35,969 bases of DNA, from NCBI GenBank assembly GCA_019084405.1, contig JAHRFX010000052.1:1-35969 (forward strand), read 5' to 3'. A program made the position numbers and the translations under genes. Under the pieces are notes generated by a model. That model was not told the DNA's origin. It was given only the letters and a program-made list of their open reading frames with translations, and made no database searches. Positions 25,961 to 35,070 of this stretch are shown here, piece after piece (the stretch's first letter is position 1; each line of letters starts with the position of its first letter). Source of the stretch: Methanobacterium sp. (lineage in GTDB: Archaea; Methanobacteriota; Methanobacteria; Methanobacteriales; Methanobacteriaceae).

Positions 25961-27265
25961 ATGTCAAAATTTATTCAGGATATTCGTGGTAAGGTAAATA
26001 GTGAAATTTCAAATGAATTCGCCTCCCATTTGGGTGCTATGGTAGGCCATTATGTTGGTCGGGATAGGTATGTTTTAATTGGTAGGGACACTTCAACTGC
26101 TTCCCAGATGATCAAAAAATCAATCACCAGTGGTCTAATGTCCACAGGTGTAAATGTGATTGAATTCAGTATTGCACCCCTGCCGGTGATAAATTATTCT
26201 AAAAAATTTTATGATGCTAATGTTGTAATCACCGTAAGTGAGTCTCATCTTCGAGAGGAAGATGTTAATATAAAGATTATTAGCTCTCATGAAATCCCAT
26301 TAGATCAGCGTTATAGCTCTCTAGTACCTTGGTATGAGATTGGCGAAGTTAGATATATCACTGACCTTGAAAGTGCTTATCGTGAAGCGGTGATTGAAAA
26401 TGCTGCACCGGAAATTAAAAAGAAAAATTTTCTTTTAGTTATGGACTGCGCCCATGGAACAGGAAATTCCCCATTGCCTGGTATTTTAGATGATTTAGGA
26501 TGTGAAACGGTATATATTGGATGTTCTAAAAAAAGTCAACAGAGAGATTTCCCTGAACCTAGTCCCCAACGATTATCTTTAATTTCTGAACTGGTTTTTG
26601 CTGCTGGTGCAGATATGGGTGTTTATCTGGATAATGATCATGATAGAATCATGTTAATCAGTGAAAAAGGTGATTTGATCAGTGATCAGGAAGCCATAGC
26701 CATTTTTGCTCGTGCTATTCTGGATGAAAATCCAGGGCAGACTATTGTATCTTCAGTGGTTGTATCCCACGCCTTAGATGAAGTAGTAAAGGAATATAAG
26801 GGTAAATTATTTAAGACTTCTGTAAATCAGGTTTTAAATGAAATTATGGAAAAAAAAGCTATTTTTGGAGGAGATGAACCCGGTATGTTTGTTTTTCCAC
26901 AGTTTCAGGATTGTTTCGATGGCATCTATGCTCTGGTTATGATGTTGGGTATTTTAGCCAAAGGTGATTATCCTATTTCCACATTAGTTCAAAAAGTACC
27001 TAAATATTATAGAACCGTTTTTACGGTAGAATGTGAGCATGAAAAGAAAATGAATGTTTTAAATAAATTCAAAAAGGATTACGAATCTAAATATAATGTA
27101 TTGGCCGTGGATGGTTTGCGGGTTGATTTAGATGACTCATTTGTACTGATTAGGCCTTCCCGCTTCGAACCATTATTAAGAGTTTATATTGAATCTAAAT
27201 CTCCAGAGAAGCTTCAAATCTTAATTGAAGGTGTAAAAAAAAATATTGAAGATTTTTCAATCTAA
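25961..27265 (+). CDS. Phosphohexomutase-like protein with altered active-site loops
   Basis: This is a 434-residue protein from the ATG at 25961, with GAGGTT 3 nt upstream; the earlier in-frame TTG precedes that site. The four-domain alpha-D-phosphohexomutase fold is recognisable (GRDTSTAS at 41-48, CAHGTGNSPLPGILDDLG near 163-180). The metal loop survives as DNDHDR (224-229). The phosphoserine loop, normally TASHNP, reads TVSESHLREED (91-101). The sugar loop, normally GEESGH, reads GGDEPGM (303-309). The phosphate loop, normally RPSGTEP, reads RPSRFEP (398-404). It may be a divergent mutase or, like the mutase halves of some pyrophosphorylase-mutase fusions, a structural or regulatory partner of the preceding enzyme. 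Confidence 0.85.
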   Translation: MSKFIQDIRGKVNSEISNEFASHLGAMVGHYVGRDRYVLIGRDTSTASQMIKKSITSGLMSTGVNVIEFSIAPLPVINYSKKFYDANVVITVSESHLREEDVNIKIISSHEIPLDQRYSSLVPWYEIGEVRYITDLESAYREAVIENAAPEIKKKNFLLVMDCAHGTGNSPLPGILDDLGCETVYIGCSKKSQQRDFPEPSPQRLSLISELVFAAGADMGVYLDNDHDRIMLISEKGDLISDQEAIAIFARAILDENPGQTIVSSVVVSHALDEVVKEYKGKLFKTSVNQVLNEIMEKKAIFGGDEPGMFVFPQFQDCFDGIYALVMMLGILAKGDYPISTLVQKVPKYYRTVFTVECEHEKKMNVLNKFKKDYESKYNVLAVDGLRVDLDDSFVLIRPSRFEPLLRVYIESKSPEKLQILIEGVKKNIEDFSI

Positions 27266-27366
27266 AATCATTTTCGATGGAAATACAATCTCAATATTAC
27301 ACTAAAACAACCACTAAAAAAAAATACCTAATATAATAACCTCAATCCAAAATTAAAGGTGTTAAA

Positions 27367-28857
27367 ATGAATTATCCACAACAAGAAAAAATTCTCAATT
27401 TTTTAAAGGACAAAAATTTAATTGTGGTATCTAATCGGGGCCCAGTTGAGTTTAAGAGGATTAATAATGAAATTAAGATGAAAAGAGGTGCTGGTGGCCT
27501 GGTTTCAACATTAATGCCACTAGTTGAAGCCTTGAACGGGGTTTGGGTAGCCAGTGCTATGACTCTGGAAGATGCAGAAGTCGCCCGAAGATATCCCAAA
27601 CATAGAGTTCTCATTCCTGAAGAGGATCCTAAATTCAAAATTTCTTTTGTTGTAACAGATAGAGACCGTTATGAAGATTATTATAGTGTCATAAGCAACC
27701 CCCTTTTATGGTTTATCCAGCACTATATGTGGAACAGCCCTTATACCCCTGATATTGATGATCATGTCCATGAAGCCTGGAAGGAGAGTTATATTTACCT
27801 CAATCAGAAATTTGCAGATAAAGTTGTTGAAGAGGCTAAAATAAATAAAAAGGAGCCTTTAATAATGCTTCAGGATTATCATCTCTACCTTTGTCCGGCT
27901 TATATTCGTGAAAAGATGGATGATGTGTTTTTGACTCAATTTATACATATACCCTGGCCTCAAGCAGATTACTTTAATATATTGCCGGAGTATATGAAGA
28001 AATCTATAATAGAGGGCCTGTTATCCAACAACATCCTGGGATTTCATATTCCAAGGTATGTTGACAATTTTCTACATACCTGTAGTGATTATGTGGAGGA
28101 GGTGGATTATGAACAGGGGATCGTTTACCATAAGGGGCACCATACTCATGTGAAAAATTATCCCATTTCTGTGGATTATAATAGCATTAAAAGTATGGAA
28201 CATGCCCCGGAAGTAAGGAAAAAAGAAGAATTGATAAAAAAAATTAAAGGGGATAAATTTTTATTTTATCGTACTGATCGGACCGATTTAAGCAAAAATA
28301 TAATAAGGGGATTTAAGGCTTATGATCTATTTCTGGAAAAATATCCAGAATATAAAACCAGAGTCATTTTCCTGGCCACAGGAAAGCCCACCAGACAACA
28401 AATTAAAAATTATACCGAATATTCCGAAGCAATAGAAGAAATAATAAAACAAATAAACTCCAAACACGGGAAAGATGGTTGGAAACCTATAGAATATATT
28501 TTTAAGGCAGATTATAATCTGGTGGTGGCTGCCTTTAAAAATTATGATGGCCTTATTGTCAATCCCATTGCTGATGGCATGAATATTGTTCCTAAAGAGG
28601 CTTCAGTGGTAAATCAAACGCAAGGTGTGGTAATTTTATCAGAAACCGCCGGTTCATTTGAAGATCTAAAAGAACATGTCATAGGAATCAACCCCTTTGA
28701 TATTACACAAACTGCCCAGGCCTATCATGCTGCATTGAAAATGAGTTCAGATAAAAGATATGATAACTGGAAGGCCCTGCAGGAGCTTGCTTCTAAAAGA
28801 ACAATTTATGATTGGATAAGTGAGCAATTTGAGGATATGGAAAAGATAAAAAAATGA
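27367..28857 (+). CDS. otsA: Trehalose-6-phosphate synthase (GT20, OtsA-like)
   Basis: This 496-residue glycosyltransferase has the GT20 landmarks in order: VVSNRGPVEF, GAGGLVSTLMPLV, WFIQHYMWN, LQDYHLYLCP, FIHIPWPQ, LGFHIPRYVDNF, the donor-binding Arg and Lys in RTDRTDLSKNI, and IADGMNIVPKEA with the catalytic-site Asp and Glu. SETAGSF follows in place of the usual SEFAG. It would transfer glucose from an NDP-glucose to glucose-6-phosphate; a related acceptor, as in glucosylglycerol-phosphate synthase, is possible. AAAGGTG precedes the ATG. It ends the sugar gene block, 36 bp from the convergent ppk1 gene. Confidence 0.92.
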   Translation: MNYPQQEKILNFLKDKNLIVVSNRGPVEFKRINNEIKMKRGAGGLVSTLMPLVEALNGVWVASAMTLEDAEVARRYPKHRVLIPEEDPKFKISFVVTDRDRYEDYYSVISNPLLWFIQHYMWNSPYTPDIDDHVHEAWKESYIYLNQKFADKVVEEAKINKKEPLIMLQDYHLYLCPAYIREKMDDVFLTQFIHIPWPQADYFNILPEYMKKSIIEGLLSNNILGFHIPRYVDNFLHTCSDYVEEVDYEQGIVYHKGHHTHVKNYPISVDYNSIKSMEHAPEVRKKEELIKKIKGDKFLFYRTDRTDLSKNIIRGFKAYDLFLEKYPEYKTRVIFLATGKPTRQQIKNYTEYSEAIEEIIKQINSKHGKDGWKPIEYIFKADYNLVVAAFKNYDGLIVNPIADGMNIVPKEASVVNQTQGVVILSETAGSFEDLKEHVIGINPFDITQTAQAYHAALKMSSDKRYDNWKALQELASKRTIYDWISEQFEDMEKIKK

Positions 28858-28877
28858 AGCATCTACTATGCTAAAAA

Positions 28878-28902
28878 TTCAAAATAATTTATATTATTTG
28901 AA
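28878..28902. terminator. Hairpin between convergent otsA and ppk1
   Basis: TTCAAAATAAT (28878-28888) pairs with ATTATTTGAA (28893-28902) around a 4-nt loop with one bulge. It lies between the convergent genes and overlaps the last codons of ppk1. It probably ends transcripts from both sides. Confidence 0.5.
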
Positions 28903-31011
28903 TAAATGTTTTAGTTTAGAGTAAAATGATTCTTTTACCTCCACTTCTTCTTCAATTGTCGAAAAATCATAATGCATGAAATATTTTTGAGAGTCAATTA
29001 ACTCATCCCCTCCAGTGATTTTCTCATAATCTCCTTTATCATTAATTTTTCTTGCTTTAACATTGTCTTTAAGCTGTATATTCAGCATATGCATTATTTT
29101 TTTCTTTAAGATTGGATTTTCAATCGGGAAGGCCACTTCTACCCGCTTTTCAGTATTTCTAACCATCAAGTCTGCACTGGATAAATATATGGAAGTATCT
29201 TCACCCGTACCAAAACAATAAATCCTGGAATGTTCCAAAAACCGACCTACAATACTAATAATTTCAATATTTTCAGTCTTACCAGCTAATCCGGGAATTA
29301 AACAACAAATACCCCTGACTATTAGTTTAATTTTTACCCCTGCTTGGGATGCTTTATTCAACATGTCAATTAATTCTCTATCTGAGAAAGAATTCATTTT
29401 CATGATGATGTTAGCGGGAAGATTATTATGGGCCTTTTCAATTTCCTTATTGATTTTCTCAATTAAGTGAGGTTTGAATCCAAAAGGTGCAACTAATAGC
29501 TGTTCATAGTCATCATTTAAATTAGAGATGGCCATGTTTTTAAAGAATAACATGGCATCTTCCCCTATAAACGGGTTTGTTGTAATAAAACTTAAATCAG
29601 TATATAATTTACAGGTCCTTTCACTATAATTACCAGTGCCCATTTGAGTGATGTACTGGATATTATTTCTATCTTTCCTGGTGATTAAACAAACTTTGGA
29701 GTGTACTTTATATTCTTCAAAACCATATAAAACAGTGCAGCCTGCTTCTTCTAATAAACCCGCGTAATGGATATTGTTTGCTTCATCGAATCTGGCTCTA
29801 AGTTCAATTAACACCGTTACATCCTTTCCATTTTCACGTGCTTCTAATAAATATTTGATTATAGATGAAGACCGGGCCAATCTATAAATAGTAATCTTAA
29901 TGGATATCACATTTTTATCATTAGCAGCCTCTTTTAATAATCTTAAAAAAGGTTCTATAGAATCAAATGGATAAAAGAGTAGAAAATCCCTCTTTTTTAG
30001 CTGAGGAATAATGTCCCCTTCTTTTACATTTTTTGGTATTTTAGGATAAAATGGATTAAAAGATAGTTTATGAAATAGCAACTCATTCACGGATTGGATA
30101 TGATCATATAATTCAAATGCATGAGTCATGTCTAAAGGAGTATGGGAGAGTTGTACCTGATTTTCTCGAATATTCAACTGATCACATAAAAAAGTTATTA
30201 GCTTTGAGTCAGAATATTTATAGATTTCCAGTCGGATAGGTGCTAAACGGGTTCTTTTTTTTAAAATCTTTTTCATGTATCCCCGGTAGTCTTCATCTTC
30301 ATCTATTTGAGAATCAGATAAACTAATATCTGCATTTCGGGTAACCGAAACTATAGTTTTGAATTTGACTTTATAATTTGAAAATATTTCATCACCATAT
30401 TCCAGTAGTATTTTTTCCAGCAAAATAAAACGCATTTTATCATGGGGAGAATAAATAACCCTGGGTAAAGAGGAAGGAACAGGAACAAGGCCGTATAATG
30501 TTTCCCCTTTATTTTTCATTATTAACATGACATTTAATGATTTGTTTAATAAATGAGGAAAAGGATGGTGAATATCAATGATTTGAGGAGATAAAAGGGG
30601 AAGAATACAATTAAAGAAATATTTATTAATAAACCGGATTTCTTTTTCAGTTAAATCATCAAAATCCAGATCATGTATACCTTCATCTTTTAAATAAGAA
30701 TTGAGAGAGTCAAATACATCGTCTCGACGTTTATATAGATATATGGTCCTGTCAAAAATAGCATCTAATTGATCCTGTGCATTCAAGCCAGTTTTATTGT
30801 CCAAATAATCCTTATTAATAAGGGATAAATCATATAAGCTCCCACATCTGACCATATAAAATTCATCTAAATTACTGGTAAAAATAGATATGAATTTTAA
30901 ACGTTCTAATACAGGAACAGAATCATCCTCTGCTTCTTCTAAAACACGATCATTAAATTTTAGCCAGGATAATTCACGGTTTTGAGTATAGCTATAATCC
31001 CATTTAGACAT
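28894..31011 (-). CDS. ppk1: Polyphosphate kinase 1
   Basis: This 705-residue protein is full length for PPK1. The N domain opens with NRELSWLKFNDRVLEEAEDD and FTSNLDEFYMVR; the middle has a CHAD-like head region; the two C-terminal phospholipase D-like halves carry the catalytic His437 (VHSKVCLITRK) and the second His in LEHSRIYCFGTGE near 596, with GTGNYSERT between. PPK1 reversibly polymerises the gamma-phosphate of ATP into polyphosphate. Its ATG lies inside the end of the upstream ppx gene (8-bp overlap), so translation is probably coupled. PPK1 is patchy among archaea. Confidence 0.95.
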   Translation of the reverse strand: MSKWDYSYTQNRELSWLKFNDRVLEEAEDDSVPVLERLKFISIFTSNLDEFYMVRCGSLYDLSLINKDYLDNKTGLNAQDQLDAIFDRTIYLYKRRDDVFDSLNSYLKDEGIHDLDFDDLTEKEIRFINKYFFNCILPLLSPQIIDIHHPFPHLLNKSLNVMLIMKNKGETLYGLVPVPSSLPRVIYSPHDKMRFILLEKILLEYGDEIFSNYKVKFKTIVSVTRNADISLSDSQIDEDEDYRGYMKKILKKRTRLAPIRLEIYKYSDSKLITFLCDQLNIRENQVQLSHTPLDMTHAFELYDHIQSVNELLFHKLSFNPFYPKIPKNVKEGDIIPQLKKRDFLLFYPFDSIEPFLRLLKEAANDKNVISIKITIYRLARSSSIIKYLLEARENGKDVTVLIELRARFDEANNIHYAGLLEEAGCTVLYGFEEYKVHSKVCLITRKDRNNIQYITQMGTGNYSERTCKLYTDLSFITTNPFIGEDAMLFFKNMAISNLNDDYEQLLVAPFGFKPHLIEKINKEIEKAHNNLPANIIMKMNSFSDRELIDMLNKASQAGVKIKLIVRGICCLIPGLAGKTENIEIISIVGRFLEHSRIYCFGTGEDTSIYLSSADLMVRNTEKRVEVAFPIENPILKKKIMHMLNIQLKDNVKARKINDKGDYEKITGGDELIDSQKYFMHYDFSTIEEEVEVKESFYSKLKHLFK

Positions 31012-31915
31012 TTTGGTACCTATTTAATATTTTTTTAAATAAATAACCTTCTCTAACACTATTTTTACTGGTTTGTATTTCTTCACACCCCAAATAGGAA
31101 GTTATTGATTCCATTATCACTAAAGCAGGAATTAGAGTATGGATTCTGGATGGTTTAACCTGTAATATTTTATTATAGGTTTCTTTATTATTATAATTCA
31201 ATTCTTTTAGCAGTTTTTTTAGTAATTTAACATCTATTAAATCAGCTTTTTTCTTTTGTAAATGTAGGTCCCTTAATAGTTTATCAATGGTACGGATACT
31301 TCCCCCCACCCCACACATGAAAGGAATTTTTTCAGTATTATTAAACCCTGCTTTTTCTAATTCAAAGTATGTTCTCTTTTTAATCAAGTCAGATTCTATT
31401 TTATCGGGTATCATATCCGAAACATACTCGTTATACATCTTCAAAGAACCAATAGGAATACTGTACTTTTCCTTTATTTTTTTGTGTTTGAAAAATACAA
31501 TTTCAACACTTCCTCCTCCTAGATCAATTAATACCCCATGGTCCTTTTTAATAGAAGTGATAGATCCATAGAAGCTTAATTCACCCTCTTCCTCACCAGA
31601 TAATAAGTCGATTTCTATATCCAGTTTCTCTTTAATTAAACCCCTAACCTCAGCGCTGTTTTCAATATTTCTCAATATCGCGGTAGAAAAGAAAGTGTAA
31701 CTATTTATTTTTAAAATATCCAGATCTTTTTTGATTTTTTTAAGAAAGTTTAATAATTTTTCAATGCCCTTTGTGGTTAATTTACCTTTTTTAATGAAAA
31801 ATACTAAACCTAAATTTTCTTTTTTGGAAAAAAGCAGACTTATATCCTTTTCTTTACAGTGATAAACATTTAATCTAACTGTGTTTGAACCAATATCCAC
31901 GATTCCATATAACAT
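31004..31915 (-). CDS. ppx: Exopolyphosphatase (Ppx/GppA family)
   Basis: This is a 303-residue protein from the ATG at 31915, with GGGGTG about 8 nt upstream; an in-frame GTG two codons earlier is possible. It has the actin-like ATPase fold: VDIGSNTVRLNVY at the start, the catalytic Glu region LLSGEEEGELSFYG, DLGGGSVEIVFF and the GVGGSIRT phosphate loop. Length matches the short, two-domain Ppx form lacking the HD-like tail. It removes terminal phosphate from polyphosphate, or the 5'-phosphate of pppGpp in GppA proteins. It overlaps ppk1 by 8 bp; synthesis and breakdown of polyphosphate are thus encoded in one operon. Confidence 0.92.
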   Translation of the reverse strand: MLYGIVDIGSNTVRLNVYHCKEKDISLLFSKKENLGLVFFIKKGKLTTKGIEKLLNFLKKIKKDLDILKINSYTFFSTAILRNIENSAEVRGLIKEKLDIEIDLLSGEEEGELSFYGSITSIKKDHGVLIDLGGGSVEIVFFKHKKIKEKYSIPIGSLKMYNEYVSDMIPDKIESDLIKKRTYFELEKAGFNNTEKIPFMCGVGGSIRTIDKLLRDLHLQKKKADLIDVKLLKKLLKELNYNNKETYNKILQVKPSRIHTLIPALVIMESITSYLGCEEIQTSKNSVREGYLFKKILNRYQNV

Positions 31916-32281
31916 TAACACTACACCCCTTTAAAAAATTATACCCAATTAGATTGTTGTTATTCATCCACAAATGCCCCCATAATCCCTTACAGCATCA
32001 ATTTCATACTTGTATATTAATTTGGACATGCTCAACCATAAATGTTAGTATTACTAATAAGTAATTAAAAAAGATTATAAAACTTTTAAAAAAAAAATAC
32101 GGGTAGAGAACAATTTTAAGTTGTATAGGTGGTAAATGAGTTAATCTAAGATGCAGTGCCATTTAAGTGTGAAAAATTTTGAAAATTGGATTATACTATG
32201 GATTTTTCCAAAAAAAAAGATATATTGATAACGTTCTCATCCCCTAGGAGATAATAATTCAGGTAAATATAAGGTGGTTAA
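31916..32281. other. Divergent intergenic region between ppx and the toroid-protein gene
   Basis: This region contains the leftward ppx promoter (TATA-like sequences near 31940 and 32018), the near-symmetric TTAGTATTACTAA at 32045-32057, and a TATA-like GATATATTG near 32219 for the rightward gene. GGTGG lies directly before the ATG at 32282. GGTGGTAAATGA near 32130 resembles that start region but leads to a stop after two codons. No gene is seen. Confidence 0.4.
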
Positions 32282-33250
32282 ATGAAATCATGGCAAGATA
32301 CATTAAAAGTAAACCCGGTCCCGGGACTCCTTTTATTAAAAAATGAAGCCATAAACTACTTTACCTTACGTGATCTTTTAGATAGAAAAGTGGAATCTAT
32401 TGAAATATTGTGGGAATTACCGGCCGTAAAAAAAATCCTTAAAAAACAAAAAAGCGATGGTTCCTGGAAGTATCCTTCCGTGGGCAACATACCCCAGGTG
32501 GATTACACTCAATATCAGACTTATCTCATTTTAAGCGAACTGGTAGAAAAATACGGATTTGATAGAAAGCATGAATCCATACAAAATGCTGCAGAATATC
32601 TTTTCCAGTTCCAGAGTGAAGAAGGTGATTTTCGCGGAATTTATGCTAATCAATATTCCACCACCTACACCCCGGCCATTATGGAAATTTTAATAAAAGC
32701 AGGGTATGGTGATAATCAGCGGATACTTAAAGGATTTGAGTGGTTATTATCTATCAGGCAAGATGATGGGGCCTGGGCTTTACCCTTTAGAACCAAGGGT
32801 GAAAATTTAGGAGAGGCTTACCAGAGTCACGAAGTTATTCAACCAGATAGATCCAAACCATTTTCCCATGTGGTTACCGGGATGGTGCTTCGAGCTTTTG
32901 CCGCCCATCCCAAATATCAAAAATCCCCTGCAGCTAAAAAGGCAGGGGCGCTATTAATTTCTCGTTTTTTTATGCCTGATAAATATGCTGACCGAAAAAG
33001 TAAAGATTTCTGGGAAAGGGTGAGCTTTCCCTTTTTATATACTCAGGTTGTATCTGCACTGGATTCTGTATATTTTTTAGGTTTTGATATAAATAATCCT
33101 GAAATTAGAGAGGCACTGGAATTTTTAAGACAAAAGCAAAATGAAGCTGGTTATTTTGATTTGAAGATTACCCGGGGTAGTGATAAAGATTTAAATTACT
33201 GGATATGTCTGGCTGTGTGCAGGTTGTTTAAGCGATTCCAAAAATATTGA
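32282..33250 (+). CDS. Alpha/alpha-toroid (terpene cyclase/prenyltransferase-like) repeat protein
   Basis: This 322-residue soluble protein is mostly helical with repeated QW-like motifs: KQKSDGSWKYPS, FQSEEGDFRGIY, RQDDGAWALPF and RQKQNEAGYFDLK. These sit between helix pairs such as YTQYQTYLILSELVEKYG and YTPAIMEILIKAGY, the pattern of squalene-cyclase, prenyltransferase and related toroids. The catalytic DxDD of cyclases is not seen and no zinc ligands of prenyltransferases are obvious, so enzymatic activity is uncertain. GGTGG precedes the ATG. Neighbours give no pathway hint. Confidence 0.8.
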   Translation: MKSWQDTLKVNPVPGLLLLKNEAINYFTLRDLLDRKVESIEILWELPAVKKILKKQKSDGSWKYPSVGNIPQVDYTQYQTYLILSELVEKYGFDRKHESIQNAAEYLFQFQSEEGDFRGIYANQYSTTYTPAIMEILIKAGYGDNQRILKGFEWLLSIRQDDGAWALPFRTKGENLGEAYQSHEVIQPDRSKPFSHVVTGMVLRAFAAHPKYQKSPAAKKAGALLISRFFMPDKYADRKSKDFWERVSFPFLYTQVVSALDSVYFLGFDINNPEIREALEFLRQKQNEAGYFDLKITRGSDKDLNYWICLAVCRLFKRFQKY

Positions 33251-33462
33251 AATGCCTCTTTTACTTTTTTTTGAAATCTTTTTAAAAATTCAATATTGTA
33301 TATCATCCTCAGAAAGCTTTTAGCAAGTGCGAATCATATGAAAAAACCCAACACTCAATCAAGAAAAAGAACAAGCTAGATGGGAAAATACGGACGGACC
33401 CTAAACCAATTTTAAGTATAACTCTTATAAATTCTATACAAGATTAAGGAGGTTATTATATT

Positions 33463-35070
33463 TTGTCTTCTAAAAAATTAGTTAAAACATGTTTAACAGT
33501 TGCAACAGACATTCCTATCTCAAATAAGATGGAAGATCCAACTGTTATTGATACTGAAAAACCTATAAAACTTACATTCAATGAAGCTATAGATATAAAA
33601 ACGGTTTCAAAGGGAATTAAACTCTTTAAAATTAAATCTAATGGTGAAGAAGTAGATGAGGATATTATAATAACCTTTGAGGAGAATTCAGCAGATACCA
33701 TCTATATTAATAAATCATCGCAATCGATTTCATCAGGCGAGGAATATAAACTTTCCATCAGCACCCAATTGAGTTCATTAAGCAGTGCTTCTTTAAAAAA
33801 AGAATTTATATCATATTTTGCCGCTGATTATTCATTTAATCTGAGCAAAGAAGGTATTTCAGACTTAAATAATAATCGATCATTAATAATAGTTATTAGC
33901 GACCTTCATTTAGGTGCAAACGACAGTTATGCTGAAATCAATCAAAATAGGAGCGCGCTGGTTGATTTCGTAAAGCAGGTCTGGTTTTCACCCCATGTGA
34001 AAGAACTAGTTATTGCTGGTGATTTGATTGATGAATGGTTCATTCCCATGCATGTGAATACCTTCAACGGGAAAAAACAGCGAGATTTCGTAAAAGCCGT
34101 GGCTGCAAATAATAAATCAGTGATAAATGCATTTAACGACATAATAACCGATGGAAATATAAAAGTGACCTATGTACCGGGAAATCATGACCTACTTATC
34201 GATTCAGGAGATATACAAAGTATTCTGCCAGGAATATCTGAAGCAAGAGATGTTAAAGGACTGGGTGCTTATGTGCCTCAAGATTTTCCAGAATTGATTA
34301 TTGAGCACAGGCACCGTTATAATTTTTTCTGCGCACCTGATTTCTCTAACCGACCTATAACCAACACCGACTCCATACTCCCGCCCGGATACTTCTTTAC
34401 CCGGATGGCCACCACCTCAGTTATAGAGGGCCGCCCTGAAAACCAGGTAACCTTACCGGAGCTAAACAAGAATGAACTGAGTGCGGAACAATTAGGGTAT
34501 TTCCTTTACTGGAATGTGTGGAAAAGTCTTATCATGGAGTTTCCAGTGAATGAAGGACTTGAAAAGAAGGTTTTAAATACAGATATAGATGGATTGAATG
34601 ATTTTTATGCTATAAATGATTTTTTACCTTACCAAAACCCGGAAAATGGCTATATCGATGTTTATCTGCATAAAGGAATTATTGAAAGCTGGGATGAAAG
34701 GCAGGACAATAATCTAGTTCCAATCAAAATCCCTCTGGAAGAAGCGATTCTGAAAGCAGCTCTCTCCAGTCATCTGGATGATCAATCCAGGATTCAATTT
34801 TTTGAAAACCCTGAATCCGATAAAAGAATAGTTATATTTGGACATTCACATGAAGCCCGGGTTATAATCACTTCAAGTGAAAAAAAGGGAAAACAAATCT
34901 ATGTTAATTCCGGTACCTAGATAGATAAAAATAAATGTAGCATGACCTTTGTGGTAGTTACCCCGCCCCAAAACAAAGATACAATACCGGCCTTTGTGAA
35001 TCTTTATCAGTATAGTTCTAAAGGAGACATTAAGAAATTAGAATCTCAGGCTATTACCAATCTGAAATAA
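33463..35070 (+). pseudogene. Ig-like plus metallophosphoesterase protein interrupted by an in-frame amber codon
   Basis: Translation starts at TTG 33463 after a strong AAGGAGGTT. Residues 25-118 form an SbsA/Big_5-type Ig-like domain (KPIKLTFNEAIDIKTVSKGI). Residues 140-485 are a calcineurin-like phosphoesterase: SDLHLG (Asp147, His149), GDLIDEW (Asp187), PGNHD near 240 and FGHSHEA near 460. No signal peptide is visible. The frame hits TAG at 34918-34920 directly after YVNSGT, where this family usually has Trp (NSGTW). The same frame then runs 49 more codons (IDKNKCSMTFVVVTPP onward) to TAA at 35070. A single TGG-to-TAG change would explain it. The truncated 485-residue product keeps all metal ligands and could still work. 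Confidence 0.8.

Noticed and set aside
32045..32057. TTAGTATTACTAA as a phosphate-responsive operator for ppx-ppk1
   Set aside because: It lies about 130 bp upstream of ppx, occurs only once here and matches no known archaeal phosphate box; recorded only as part of the intergenic region.
34918..34920. TAG read as pyrrolysine
   Set aside because: TAG is an ordinary stop for other genes here, the expected residue is Trp, and no pyl or methylamine genes are in the window.
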